Of a stretch of DNA of 64,000 nucleotides, positions 1 through 6,851 are shown piece by piece. The DNA is from Clostridium sp. D33t1_170424_F3. GTDB taxonomy: Bacteria; Bacillota; Clostridia; Oscillospirales; Acutalibacteraceae. The number at the start of each line of letters is the position of its first letter. The first letter of the stretch is position 1. Made by a program: the position numbers and the translations under genes. Under the pieces are notes generated by a model. That model saw nothing but the letters and a program-made list of their open reading frames with translations, was not told where the DNA came from and ran no database searches. The stretch spans positions 1-64,000 of the forward strand of contig NZ_JADPEG010000013.1 of NCBI RefSeq assembly GCF_015667585.1, given 5' to 3'.

Positions 1-63
1 AGTTGACCGACCGCGACTTTATTCTACCAGAAGGTTTTTTCACTATTTAATCTTTTTTACTCT

Positions 64-80
64 CCCCGGCTTAGCCGGGG
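64..80. other. Short hairpin at window edge
   Basis: A perfect 7-bp stem (CCCCGGC/GCCGGGG) with a 3-nt loop. A nearly identical hairpin stem occurs at 57353-57370 inside the hairpin array. No gene is visible to its left, so its role is unclear. Confidence 0.4.
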
Positions 81-112
81 GTTGTCCTTTTGCTAAAGCT
101 GATTAACGGAAC

Positions 113-150
113 AGCGGGCTGGAACGTTTAGTTCCAGCCCGCTGGTTTTT
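113..150 (+). terminator. Rho-independent terminator
   Basis: A perfect 13-bp stem with loop GTTTA is followed on the + strand by GG and five T. It most likely ends a + strand transcript entering from outside the window. It also lies just beyond the 3' end of the formate/nitrite channel gene and may insulate it. Confidence 0.7.
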
Positions 151-177
151 ATGGACAGGATGCTCCAAATGCACGGC

Positions 178-957
178 TTACGCCCTGTTTTCCGGGTACT
201 GCTTTCCAATCCGCAAATAGGGAAGCGCAACGCATGCAATTCCCCCGATCAAATTCCCGAGGGTAACAAACAGCAGATTATACGCCTCCCCGCCCAGGGA
301 GACGGCCGCATCCCCGGCGGGGGCCAGCAGGCTGATGGTCAGTAGCGTCATGTTGGCAATGCTGTGCTCAAAGCCAGTGGTGATAAACGCCAGCAGGCAC
401 CAGAAAACCATGATCAGCTTGCCGGATTCCGACTTGCACCGGAATCCGCACCAGACCGCAAGGCAGACCAGCATATTGCATAAGATCCCCCGGCAGACCA
501 GCTGCAGCGGGGAAAGGGACATCTTTACCGCCGCCGCGCTGGAAATAAACTTTCCCACCGCGCCCGTCGCAAGGCCGCACCCCACAAAGACGAATGCAAG
601 CAGAACCGACCCGACCAGATTCCCGATATAACTTGCCGCCCAGACCTTGCAGCAGGCCCCGACGGAAACCGTCTTCTTCGCGGCGCCCATGGCCATAACC
701 AGATTGTTCCCGGTAAAAAGCTCCCCGCCTGCAATGACCACCAAACTTAGGGCCACGCCAAAGGTGCAGCCCATGAGAAGCTTATTGGCCGGATTCCCGT
801 TGAGCTGCCCACCCACTGTAAACGCCAGCAGAACGCCAAACCCGATGAAAACGCCCGCCAAAACAGAAGCGAGGAAGTAGCCTGCCGGATTCGTTTTCAA
901 CAGATGATATTTTCCCTTTGCGGCGTTCGCCGCCGCTGCAATCTCTTCGTGAAACAT
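178..957 (-). CDS. Formate/nitrite transporter (FNT) family channel
   Basis: A 259-residue membrane channel of the FocA/NirC family, moving formate, nitrite or a similar small monovalent anion across the cytoplasmic membrane. The start at 957 has GGAGGGG upstream; an in-frame ATG 11 codons earlier has no such site. Family marks are a conserved GGELFTGN loop near residue 90, a central LCNMLVCLAVW segment (one half of the broken-helix pore motifs) and GFEHSIANM in the C-terminal half. About six hydrophobic segments are seen, as expected. Formate is a fermentation product in Clostridia, so formate export or uptake is plausible, but no pyruvate formate-lyase or nitrite reductase gene is nearby to decide. 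It looks monocistronic. Confidence 0.9.
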   Translation of the reverse strand: MFHEEIAAAANAAKGKYHLLKTNPAGYFLASVLAGVFIGFGVLLAFTVGGQLNGNPANKLLMGCTFGVALSLVVIAGGELFTGNNLVMAMGAAKKTVSVGACCKVWAASYIGNLVGSVLLAFVFVGCGLATGAVGKFISSAAAVKMSLSPLQLVCRGILCNMLVCLAVWCGFRCKSESGKLIMVFWCLLAFITTGFEHSIANMTLLTISLLAPAGDAAVSLGGEAYNLLFVTLGNLIGGIACVALPYLRIGKQYPENRA

Positions 958-1131
958 AAATTTCCCCTCCCCGGAGGCCGGAATGCGCATTCCCTGCCCA
1001 CCGATCTATGAATCCCCCATTCCCAGAGAGCCTGCTTTACTGTATTTCATCATCTTTCCATTCAGGTTCTGACAACGCGGACAAAATCAAGAATGACCCC
1101 GTGCAAATCTAAGTAAGCTTCAGCTGTACAC

Positions 1132-1165
1132 AAAAAAAGCAACAGCACTGTAAAGCGCCATTGCT
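1132..1165 (-). terminator. Terminator after the DUF1801 gene
   Basis: On the minus strand an 11-bp stem with several G-U pairs is followed by seven T. It lies about 95 bp past the stop of the DUF1801 gene. A TTGACA (1197-1202) / TTTAAT (1173-1178) pair with 18-bp spacing lies just upstream. If that pair is a real promoter, its transcript would meet this terminator at once. Confidence 0.6.
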
Positions 1166-1172
1166 CTTTATT

Positions 1173-1202
1173 ATTAAAACATAAGCTGTCGAATTTTGTC
1201 AA
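1173..1202 (-). promoter_or_regulatory. Possible promoter upstream of the FNT gene
   Basis: TTGACA and TTTAAT with an 18-bp spacer, minus strand. It would give a leader of about 200 nt to the FNT gene, starting almost inside the terminator at 1132-1165. That makes either an attenuated leader or a chance match. Confidence 0.35.
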
Positions 1203-1259
1203 GCCCGTTTGTCACTTTTCCATACGGACTCGAATGTCCTTTGGCGATTACCCGACGCG

Positions 1260-1631
1260 TTATTTTCTCCAAAACGTCCGACATTCTTTTTTGTCCTCTA
1301 TATTGTACCGGATGATACGCTCCAGCAGCGCATGATCGACCGGATCGATCCACTTGATCCGGAAAATGTGCGCGCCCTGGCTGTATCCGGACGCCGCAAT
1401 CTCACTGGAAAACGCCGCCATCGTCTTTGCCTCCGGCGCAATGGCAAAGTGCTGCTTTGACACGCTGAATCCCAGGATAAATGTACCATGGTCTGTAAAC
1501 ATCGGCTGATTCCAGGCAATCCGGGTTTCCAAATTGGGAAAGCTGTGCTTTACCCACGAAAGCACCTCTTTCAGTTTCATTCGATGTTCTTCCTTCTCTA
1601 TCCCTGCCAAATAGTCCGCAAACACTTCCAT
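1260..1631 (-). CDS. DUF1801 / YdhG-like (CyaY-fold) small protein
   Basis: A 123-residue cytosolic protein. Its sequence runs from MEVFADYLAGI through WVKHSFPNLETRIAWNQPMF and GTFILGFSVSKQHF. This is the typical order of DUF1801 (YdhG/YjbR-like) proteins, a small alpha/beta fold sometimes annotated as an iron chaperone; the true role is not established. The open frame extends 54 codons further upstream. The ATG at 1631 has GGAGGGG eight bases before it and gives the usual family length. It follows the small regulator-like gene at 1735-2070 with about 100 bp between them, possibly in one transcript. Confidence 0.75.
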   Translation of the reverse strand: MEVFADYLAGIEKEEHRMKLKEVLSWVKHSFPNLETRIAWNQPMFTDHGTFILGFSVSKQHFAIAPEAKTMAAFSSEIAASGYSQGAHIFRIKWIDPVDHALLERIIRYNIEDKKECRTFWRK

Positions 1632-1734
1632 GACAGCCCCTCCGATTGATACAACTAGCTTTTCCTTAGTATAAACCGCAGGGACAAAATCATGCCAAAC
1701 CCGCTGCTCCGCACAACAAACCAGCATAAAAGCA

Positions 1735-2070
1735 TTATTCATCTTCCTCTTCCACAAGGTTCCGAATCGCAATATTGACCAGCATAAAGACACTCAGGCC
1801 AAATTTGGACCGAAGAATTTCCAACCCGGTTAAATTGCTTTCGTAAATAAAAAAAGTACGTACAACAGAATTTTCACATTCCGATCTTTTATACAAAGTC
1901 ATATTCTCTGTCTCAACCAAACGCGCAATGGCTGTATTGACGAGCCCACTCACGGAAACCTCATAAACCGTTGTTAAATCGATGAGTCTTTGAAGCAAAT
2001 GGTCATCGATCACATAATTCCGCCTCAATCTCTGTTCCCTCTTACGAAACCGATTATCCAAGTATCCCAT
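1735..2070 (-). CDS. Small protein with two ribbon-helix-helix-like repeats
   Basis: A 111-residue protein of unknown function. Two segments of about 37 residues align with each other. The first begins near residue 19 (YVIDDHLLQRLIDL, ending NTAIARLVETE) and the second near residue 73 (FFIYESNLTGLEIL, ending NIAIRNLVEEE). Each has a beta strand followed by two helices, as in the CopG/Arc ribbon-helix-helix fold, which normally works as a homodimer. A fused tandem copy could form a single-chain DNA-binding unit. This is inference from pattern only. Start 2070 is the first ATG; an upstream TTG extension is less likely. No partner toxin gene is adjacent. Confidence 0.6.
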   Translation of the reverse strand: MGYLDNRFRKREQRLRRNYVIDDHLLQRLIDLTTVYEVSVSGLVNTAIARLVETENMTLYKRSECENSVVRTFFIYESNLTGLEILRSKFGLSVFMLVNIAIRNLVEEEDE

Positions 2071-2153
2071 ACGCCGCACGTCCCATCCTCTGTTTTTCGC
2101 ATTGTAACACGAAATACAGGAAGGTTGTTTGCAGCAGTACCGAATGGTACTAA

Positions 2154-2206
2154 ACAAAAAAACAGGACGGGCGGCAGTGCTGTTTCACACTGCCGCCCGC
2201 CCTGTT
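2154..2206 (-). terminator. Terminator of the purine permease gene
   Basis: A near-perfect 19-bp stem (2161-2179 with 2188-2206) is followed on the minus strand by a run of seven T. It lies about 30 bp past the permease stop codon. Confidence 0.9.
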
Positions 2207-2236
2207 TCACAGTTGGGAACGTTACATACGTTGTAA

Positions 2237-3607
2237 TCAGAAATGAATGTACGGAAGGATATACCGGATCAGGAACAGGACCGAAATGCCGTACATGACC
2301 GGATGCACTTCCTTAAACTTGCCGCGCGCCATTTTGATGACGGTGTAACTGATGCAGCCGAAAGCGATACCCTCGGAAATGCTGTACGCAAACGGCATCA
2401 TCGCAATGGTCAGAAAGCACGGAATCGCAAGCTCCATATCGTTCCAGTCGATCTCGCGCACGCCGCCCATCATCATCACGCCGACCAGAACGAGGACCGG
2501 ATAGGTCGCCGCGCCGGGGATGAAGCCGAGGAACGGGGCGAGGAAAATTGCGAGGATAAAGCACGCCGCCGTGGTCACGCTGGTGAGGCCGGTTCTGCCG
2601 CCCTCAGAGATTCCCGCGCTGGATTCCACATAGGTGGTCACAGTGGAGGTGCCGAGCACCGCGCCCACGGAGGTCGCGATGGAGTCCGCCAGCAGCGCCT
2701 TGCCCGCGTTCGGCAGCTTGCCGTCCTTGGTCAGGAAGCCCGCCTTGCCGGCTGTGCCGTACAGGGTGCCGACGGTGTCGAACATGTCGACCATGGTCAG
2801 GGAAATTAAAACCGCGATCAGGGAGAAGATCGCCACGCCAATGCCCTGGTCCAATTTAAGCAGCTCGCCAAAGCCGCCCAGGAACTGTCCAAAGGTCGGC
2901 GCAAGGGAAGCGCCCACAGAGGACCCCATTGCAATGCCGACGTCCGCGTTAAAGCCAAACTGCATGATCGCGCCCACAATGGTGGTAGCAATGATGCTGA
3001 TAAACAGGCCGCCCTTGACATTCCATACCACCAGTACAATCGTGATGATGATACCGATGACCGCAAGCAGCACCTTCGGATCGCTGAAATTGCCCAGCGT
3101 CACAAGGGTGGAATCGCTGTTCGCCACAATGCCGGAACCAACCAGCGCCACAATTGCGATGAACAGGCCGATTCCGCCGCTGATCGCCTTTTTGATCGGC
3201 AGCGGAATTGCGTTGACAATCGCTTCCCTGCCGCCGGTGACGGTCAGCAGGATGAAGATGATGCCGGAGATAAAGACGGCCGCCAAACCGGCCTGCCAGG
3301 AATAGCCATAGGTACCGCAGATGGTGAACGCAAAGAACGCATTCAGGCCCATGCCGGGGGCCTGCGCCAGAGGATAGTTGGACAACAGTCCAATCAGCAG
3401 GGTGCCGATCGCCGCGGAAATACAGGTTGCCAACATAACCGCGCCAGCGTCCATGCCCGTCGCGCCCAGAATAGAGGGGTTGACGAAAATGATGTACGCC
3501 ATGGTGAAGAAGGTGGTCAGGCCCGCCACAATCTCTGTGCGAACCGTCGTGTTGTTCTCCTTCAATCTGAAGAAGTCTTTCCTGGCTGCCGTGGAATTGT
3601 TTGCCAT
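2237..3607 (-). CDS. NCS2/AzgA-type purine permease
   Basis: A 456-residue multi-pass transporter of the AzgA (guanine/hypoxanthine/adenine:proton symporter) branch of NCS2. Visible family features are the N-terminal motif TEIVAGLTTFFTMAYIIFVNP, the substrate-site segment QAPGMGLNAFFAFT near residue 83, DMFDTVGTLYG in the middle, and the ESSAGISEGGRTGLTS motif. Length matches the family. A good promoter lies at 3847-3875, giving an untranslated leader of about 235 nt. I could not fit that leader to a purine-riboswitch core, so control remains open. A strong terminator follows, so the gene is a single unit. Confidence 0.92.
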   Translation of the reverse strand: MANNSTAARKDFFRLKENNTTVRTEIVAGLTTFFTMAYIIFVNPSILGATGMDAGAVMLATCISAAIGTLLIGLLSNYPLAQAPGMGLNAFFAFTICGTYGYSWQAGLAAVFISGIIFILLTVTGGREAIVNAIPLPIKKAISGGIGLFIAIVALVGSGIVANSDSTLVTLGNFSDPKVLLAVIGIIITIVLVVWNVKGGLFISIIATTIVGAIMQFGFNADVGIAMGSSVGASLAPTFGQFLGGFGELLKLDQGIGVAIFSLIAVLISLTMVDMFDTVGTLYGTAGKAGFLTKDGKLPNAGKALLADSIATSVGAVLGTSTVTTYVESSAGISEGGRTGLTSVTTAACFILAIFLAPFLGFIPGAATYPVLVLVGVMMMGGVREIDWNDMELAIPCFLTIAMMPFAYSISEGIAFGCISYTVIKMARGKFKEVHPVMYGISVLFLIRYILPYIHF

Positions 3608-3846
3608 TGGGTATCACACTCCTCAAGTATTTTCCCCTTTCAGCCACAGAGCGCGCCAAAGGAAGTTCCGGGATTTTATGAAAATTCTGGCCCAAAACCG
3701 TTCATCCGGTGCGCGCCTTAAAGAAAACCACACGGTGCGGAAAAACCGGTCCCGTTTTACTGGTCTCGCAGGCGCTGGTTTGCCGCAAAATTCCAAACGC
3801 TTTGCCGGGTGATATTCTTTTGTCAAAAAAGGGAATGATTAGTTAT

Positions 3847-3875
3847 ATTATATCGGTTTCAGGGAGAGAAAGCAA
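3847..3875 (-). promoter_or_regulatory. Promoter of the purine permease
   Basis: TTGCTT (3870-3875), a 17-bp spacer and a perfect TATAAT (3847-3852) on the minus strand. Transcription would start near 3840, leaving a leader of about 235 nt before the permease start at 3607. I see no gene in that leader. Confidence 0.65.
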
Positions 3876-3933
3876 CCATTATTTGGCTCTTATGTCCACA
3901 GGCCGCCCGGAAATTCCTTCCATATGCCCGCGC

Positions 3934-3977
3934 AAAAACAGCAGGAGGGGCCGATTTTCAATCGGCCCCTCCTGCTG
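3934..3977 (-). terminator. Strong terminator ending the putative RNA
   Basis: An 18-bp perfect stem with a 3-nt loop is followed by five T on the minus strand. Just upstream lies a second 7-bp stem at 3979-3997. Confidence 0.9.
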
Positions 3978-4421
3978 TTGCCGTCATTGAGACGGCATCC
4001 CTTTTCACATTTTAAAAGACCCTTGGACGGCGGCACAGCCCACCACAGACTGTGCCGTCGATCAGGGGCGCGGCCAACAACCGTCCGACACGACGGCTGC
4101 TCTCCTTCCTGCTGATCCGACCTCCAGATCCGCCGGCCGCTTAAGACCTTCTTCCTTCCTTCGTTCTACCCAACACGTAGAACTGCTGAAGCTCTGCGGT
4201 TTTCGCAAACCGCGCATTTTAAAGAGTCGCGGGTATCTCTTCCAAGTGCGGCAGCCCTGCCCGCTATCGGGACAGCCGCAGACTCATTCGCTTTATTACA
4301 GTACAAGCCTGCATCATAGCTCCATCCGGCAACGGTTTGTCACAACGGAAAATCGCCTCTCAAGCGGCGCCCTTCCGCATACAATTCCCCCAGAAGTAAC
4401 CAAATCATTCATTTTTTTCTA
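3934..4421 (-). ncRNA. Candidate large structured non-coding RNA
   Basis: No credible protein gene lies here. The minus strand holds a sigma-A-like promoter (TTGCAA 4452-4457, 17 bp, TATGCT 4429-4434) and ends in an 18-bp perfect terminator stem (3939-3956 with 3960-3977) plus five T. Between them are many local stems: 3979-3997, 4026-4059, 4081-4096, 4163-4183, 4196-4213 and 4247-4280, plus a long-range pairing of 4070-4075 with 4135-4140. I could not match it to RNase P RNA, tmRNA, SRP RNA, T-box or a riboswitch core. A long 3' region of the antiporter mRNA is an alternative, but the separate promoter argues against it. Confidence 0.5.
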
Positions 4422-4428
4422 TGAATAT

Positions 4429-4457
4429 AGCATAAAGCTTTTTACAATGAATTGCAA
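4429..4457 (-). promoter_or_regulatory. Promoter candidate for the putative RNA
   Basis: TTGCAA, a 17-bp spacer and TATGCT on the minus strand, in an AT-rich stretch between the antiporter stop and the GC-rich structured region. Transcription would begin near 4421. Confidence 0.5.
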
Positions 4458-4574
4458 GACAGACTTTTGATTTAGAATGAAAAGTCCATATTTTCGCAAC
4501 ATAAATCCATATTATGTGAACAGATTGCCAAAAGTGAAAGGCCGCGGTCCATTGAGCCGCGGCCTTTGTAAATA

Positions 4575-5837
4575 TTAGCCTTTTTTCTTTCCTCCCGGCT
4601 TTTGCTTTTTTTGCCGTTCTTCATGCGGCGCGGACTCCGGACGAATGGAGTGCGAGAGCGCCAGCGCGCCCTTGGCGCAGGCCGGCCCCACCATCTCATA
4701 AAGGATGCCGGAGGACAGGATGATCGTGGACAGCATCGCGCCCAAATCCGCCGGAAGCAGACGCTGCCCCAGCGCCGCCAGGCCGATGGACACGCCGGCC
4801 TGCGGAATCAGCGCCAAACCCAGGTATTTCCGGATCACGTCCGGCGAGCGGGTCACCCACGCGCCGAGATACGCACCGGCATATTTGCCGACGATCCGCA
4901 CCACAAAATAGCACACGCCGATCACGCCCGCCGTCAGCAGCATGGGAACTTCCAGCCGCATGCCGGACAGTACAAAGAACAGCAGCATGATCGGGGGCGT
5001 AAAATGGTTGACCTGTTTAAAGAGCTGGCGGTCCGTGATGAGATTGACATAGACCATCCCCATCAGCATACAGGCCAGCAGCGGGGACACATCCAGCAGG
5101 GTGCACACGCCGGTCAGCGCAAAAATTACGGCGTTGATGAGCACCAGCCGGTGCTCGCGGGAACGCCGGTCCGTGATGATCCACCGGAGCAAAACGCCGC
5201 AGCCCGCCCCCAGCGCGAGCACCGCCGCGTTCAGCGCCAGCGGGATCAGGAAAACGCCCCAGTTCATCTGTGTGCCGCCGGAGGCCATCTCCTCGGCCAC
5301 CGCCGCGCAGATGCTGAACGCAATCAGGGCCACCGCGTCGTCCAGCGCGACCACCTGCAAAATGGTGTTGACCAGCTCGCCCTTCGCGCGGTACTGCCGG
5401 ATGGTCATAATTGTGGAGGCCGGGGCCGTCGCGGAACCGATCGCCCCCAACAGCAGGGAAAACGGAACCGACAGGCGGAACACAAAAATCATGGTCAGCG
5501 TGACAGCCGCCGCGGCGAACAGCGCTTCAAACAGGGTGATGAGAATCACACGCCTGCCGCTTTTCCGCAGCTCTGAAATCCGGAAATATTTGCCCACGCC
5601 GAATGCGATATAGGCCAAAGCGATATCCGTCACAAACTCCATCCCGGATATCATGGAATCAGGAATTAAATGCAGTACATACGGTCCGATCAATACGCCC
5701 GCCAGAATGTATCCGGTCACATTCGGCAGCCGCAGCTTTTTGGTGATCCTCGTTACCAGGAACCCGGCAAACAGCATGATGGACAGGCTCAGGATCACCT
5801 CGGCAGAGGTATTTGCCATCCGATCCAAAAAAGTCAT
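4575..5837 (-). CDS. Cation:proton antiporter (CPA2/KefB-type membrane domain)
   Basis: A 420-residue membrane protein with about 12 hydrophobic segments, matching the Na+(K+)/H+ exchanger domain of the CPA2 family. Family marks are RLPNVTGYILAGVLIGP near residue 36, the IGSATAPAST stretch near residue 133, and the ion-site region VVALDDAVALIAFS near residue 162 with its paired Asp residues. No C-terminal RCK/TrkA nucleotide-binding domain follows; the chain ends in a short basic, Lys/Gln-rich tail. It probably couples proton flow to sodium or potassium export. It lies 90 bp downstream of the isochorismatase-like gene and may be cotranscribed with it. Confidence 0.88.
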   Translation of the reverse strand: MTFLDRMANTSAEVILSLSIMLFAGFLVTRITKKLRLPNVTGYILAGVLIGPYVLHLIPDSMISGMEFVTDIALAYIAFGVGKYFRISELRKSGRRVILITLFEALFAAAAVTLTMIFVFRLSVPFSLLLGAIGSATAPASTIMTIRQYRAKGELVNTILQVVALDDAVALIAFSICAAVAEEMASGGTQMNWGVFLIPLALNAAVLALGAGCGVLLRWIITDRRSREHRLVLINAVIFALTGVCTLLDVSPLLACMLMGMVYVNLITDRQLFKQVNHFTPPIMLLFFVLSGMRLEVPMLLTAGVIGVCYFVVRIVGKYAGAYLGAWVTRSPDVIRKYLGLALIPQAGVSIGLAALGQRLLPADLGAMLSTIILSSGILYEMVGPACAKGALALSHSIRPESAPHEERQKKQKPGGKKKG

Positions 5838-5927
5838 ACGCGCACACCCTTTCTCTCAAACGATACGGGTGAAACTGTTCAGCGGAACGATCTTGTGAAT
5901 GGACAAACGGCCTCCTGTTTGAAAGGA

Positions 5928-6482
5928 TCAGCGGACCCCGCCGTCCGGTTGCTTTTCCAGCTCCTCCAGCCATACTTTTGTGGGAACCACTGTGGCAAAG
6001 CGGTCTTTCCAGATGCGCCGCGTATAGAACGCACACAGGTCCTCCGCGGAAAAATCCCCATTGTCAAACGTGGTGACGGCGTCCTCCGGAATGGTCAGCC
6101 TGTACCCGTATTCAAACGCCGCTTTGCAGGTTGCATCGATGCAGTATTCCGTCTGCATCCCCACCAGGACAAGCTCCGTGATTTCATGTTCCTCCAAGTA
6201 TGCCCGCAGGCCGGTTTGACGGAACGCGCTGTTAAACCGCTTTTCAAAGATCCTTTCGTCCGGCGCGGGGGCCACCGCCCCCGCGATTTCCCAGCCGGGC
6301 GCGCCCCGCTCGAGCTCATCGCCCGCGCCGCCGTCGTGCCGGACATAGAGCACTTCAACGCCCTTTTTCCGGCAGGCGGCCAACAAGTCCTGCCAATTTT
6401 TCAGCGTTTCCCGTTCCCGGTACGGGTGACCGTCCAGCAGAGCCGTTTGGACGTCGACCACCAGCAGTGCCGTTTCTCCCAT
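5928..6482 (-). CDS. Isochorismatase-family cysteine hydrolase
   Basis: A 184-residue cytosolic enzyme of the isochorismatase/nicotinamidase fold. The N-terminal ALLVVDVQTALLDG carries the catalytic Asp. A Lys follows in the FEKRFNSAF segment near residue 88, and the nucleophile Cys lies in VGMQTEYCIDATCKAA near residue 118, so the D-K-C triad is complete. The closest annotation type is a generic cysteine hydrolase (YcaC or nicotinamidase-like). The substrate cannot be read from sequence. The start at 6482 has AAAGGGGG upstream; the open frame extends 24 codons further without a site. The 3' tail repeats of the GH97 gene end just before it. Confidence 0.87.
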   Translation of the reverse strand: MGETALLVVDVQTALLDGHPYRERETLKNWQDLLAACRKKGVEVLYVRHDGGAGDELERGAPGWEIAGAVAPAPDERIFEKRFNSAFRQTGLRAYLEEHEITELVLVGMQTEYCIDATCKAAFEYGYRLTIPEDAVTTFDNGDFSAEDLCAFYTRRIWKDRFATVVPTKVWLEELEKQPDGGVR

Positions 6483-6540
6483 TTTAATCGCCCCCTTTGT
6501 CTGTTCATTATAGCACAAGATTTGTCCAAACAAAAGCAAC

Positions 6541-6568
6541 CTGCCGCAGCCCAAATGGGCTGCGGCAG
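6541..6568 (-). terminator. Terminator after the GH97 tail repeats
   Basis: A 12-bp perfect stem, CTGCCGCAGCCC with its complement, and a short loop. It is followed on the minus strand by T-rich sequence and lies directly past the last 82-bp repeat. Confidence 0.75.
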
Positions 6569-6605
6569 GACCTCCGGTCGGGACGCATCTTCGGAAATTC
6601 TTCCG

Positions 6606-6851
6606 GATCGCTATCCTATCTCTTTAGCCAACGTTATCACACAACGCCGACGTTCTGCTTCATTCAGGACCTCCGGTCGGAACGCGCTTACAGCGAAAAT
6701 CATTTTAAGCAATTGTGATTACACAATGCTGTTGTGCGGCTTCATTCGGGACCTCCGGTCGGGACGCGCTTACAGCGGAGACCATTTTAAGCAATTGTGA
6801 TTACACAATGCTGTTGCGGTTCCTCATTGGACATTGTGGTATACACGCCGG
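6606..6851 (-). repeat. 82-bp tandem repeats of the GH97 3' end
   Basis: The last 14 or so codons plus the stop of the GH97 gene recur downstream at an exact 82-bp period; the stop-equivalent positions are 6787, 6705 and 6623. The second copy would still encode [11 protein letters not shown] and a stop. The third is degenerate (about ERRRCVITLA). Each unit also carries a spacer with GGACCTCCGGTCGG (6568, 6667, 6749). The outermost spacer interval is 99 bp rather than 82. Because 82 is not a multiple of 3, the copies lie in different frames. Confidence 0.85.

Noticed and set aside
3608-3846. Purine or c-di-GMP riboswitch in the permease leader
   Set aside because: GGCAAA words occur, but the order and pairing of neither aptamer core could be fitted.
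4081-4140. SRP RNA-like GGAAGGA/AGCAGC stretch inside the putative RNA
   Set aside because: The GGAA loop is not closed by the required UCC/GGA pairing and the flanking stem is wrong.
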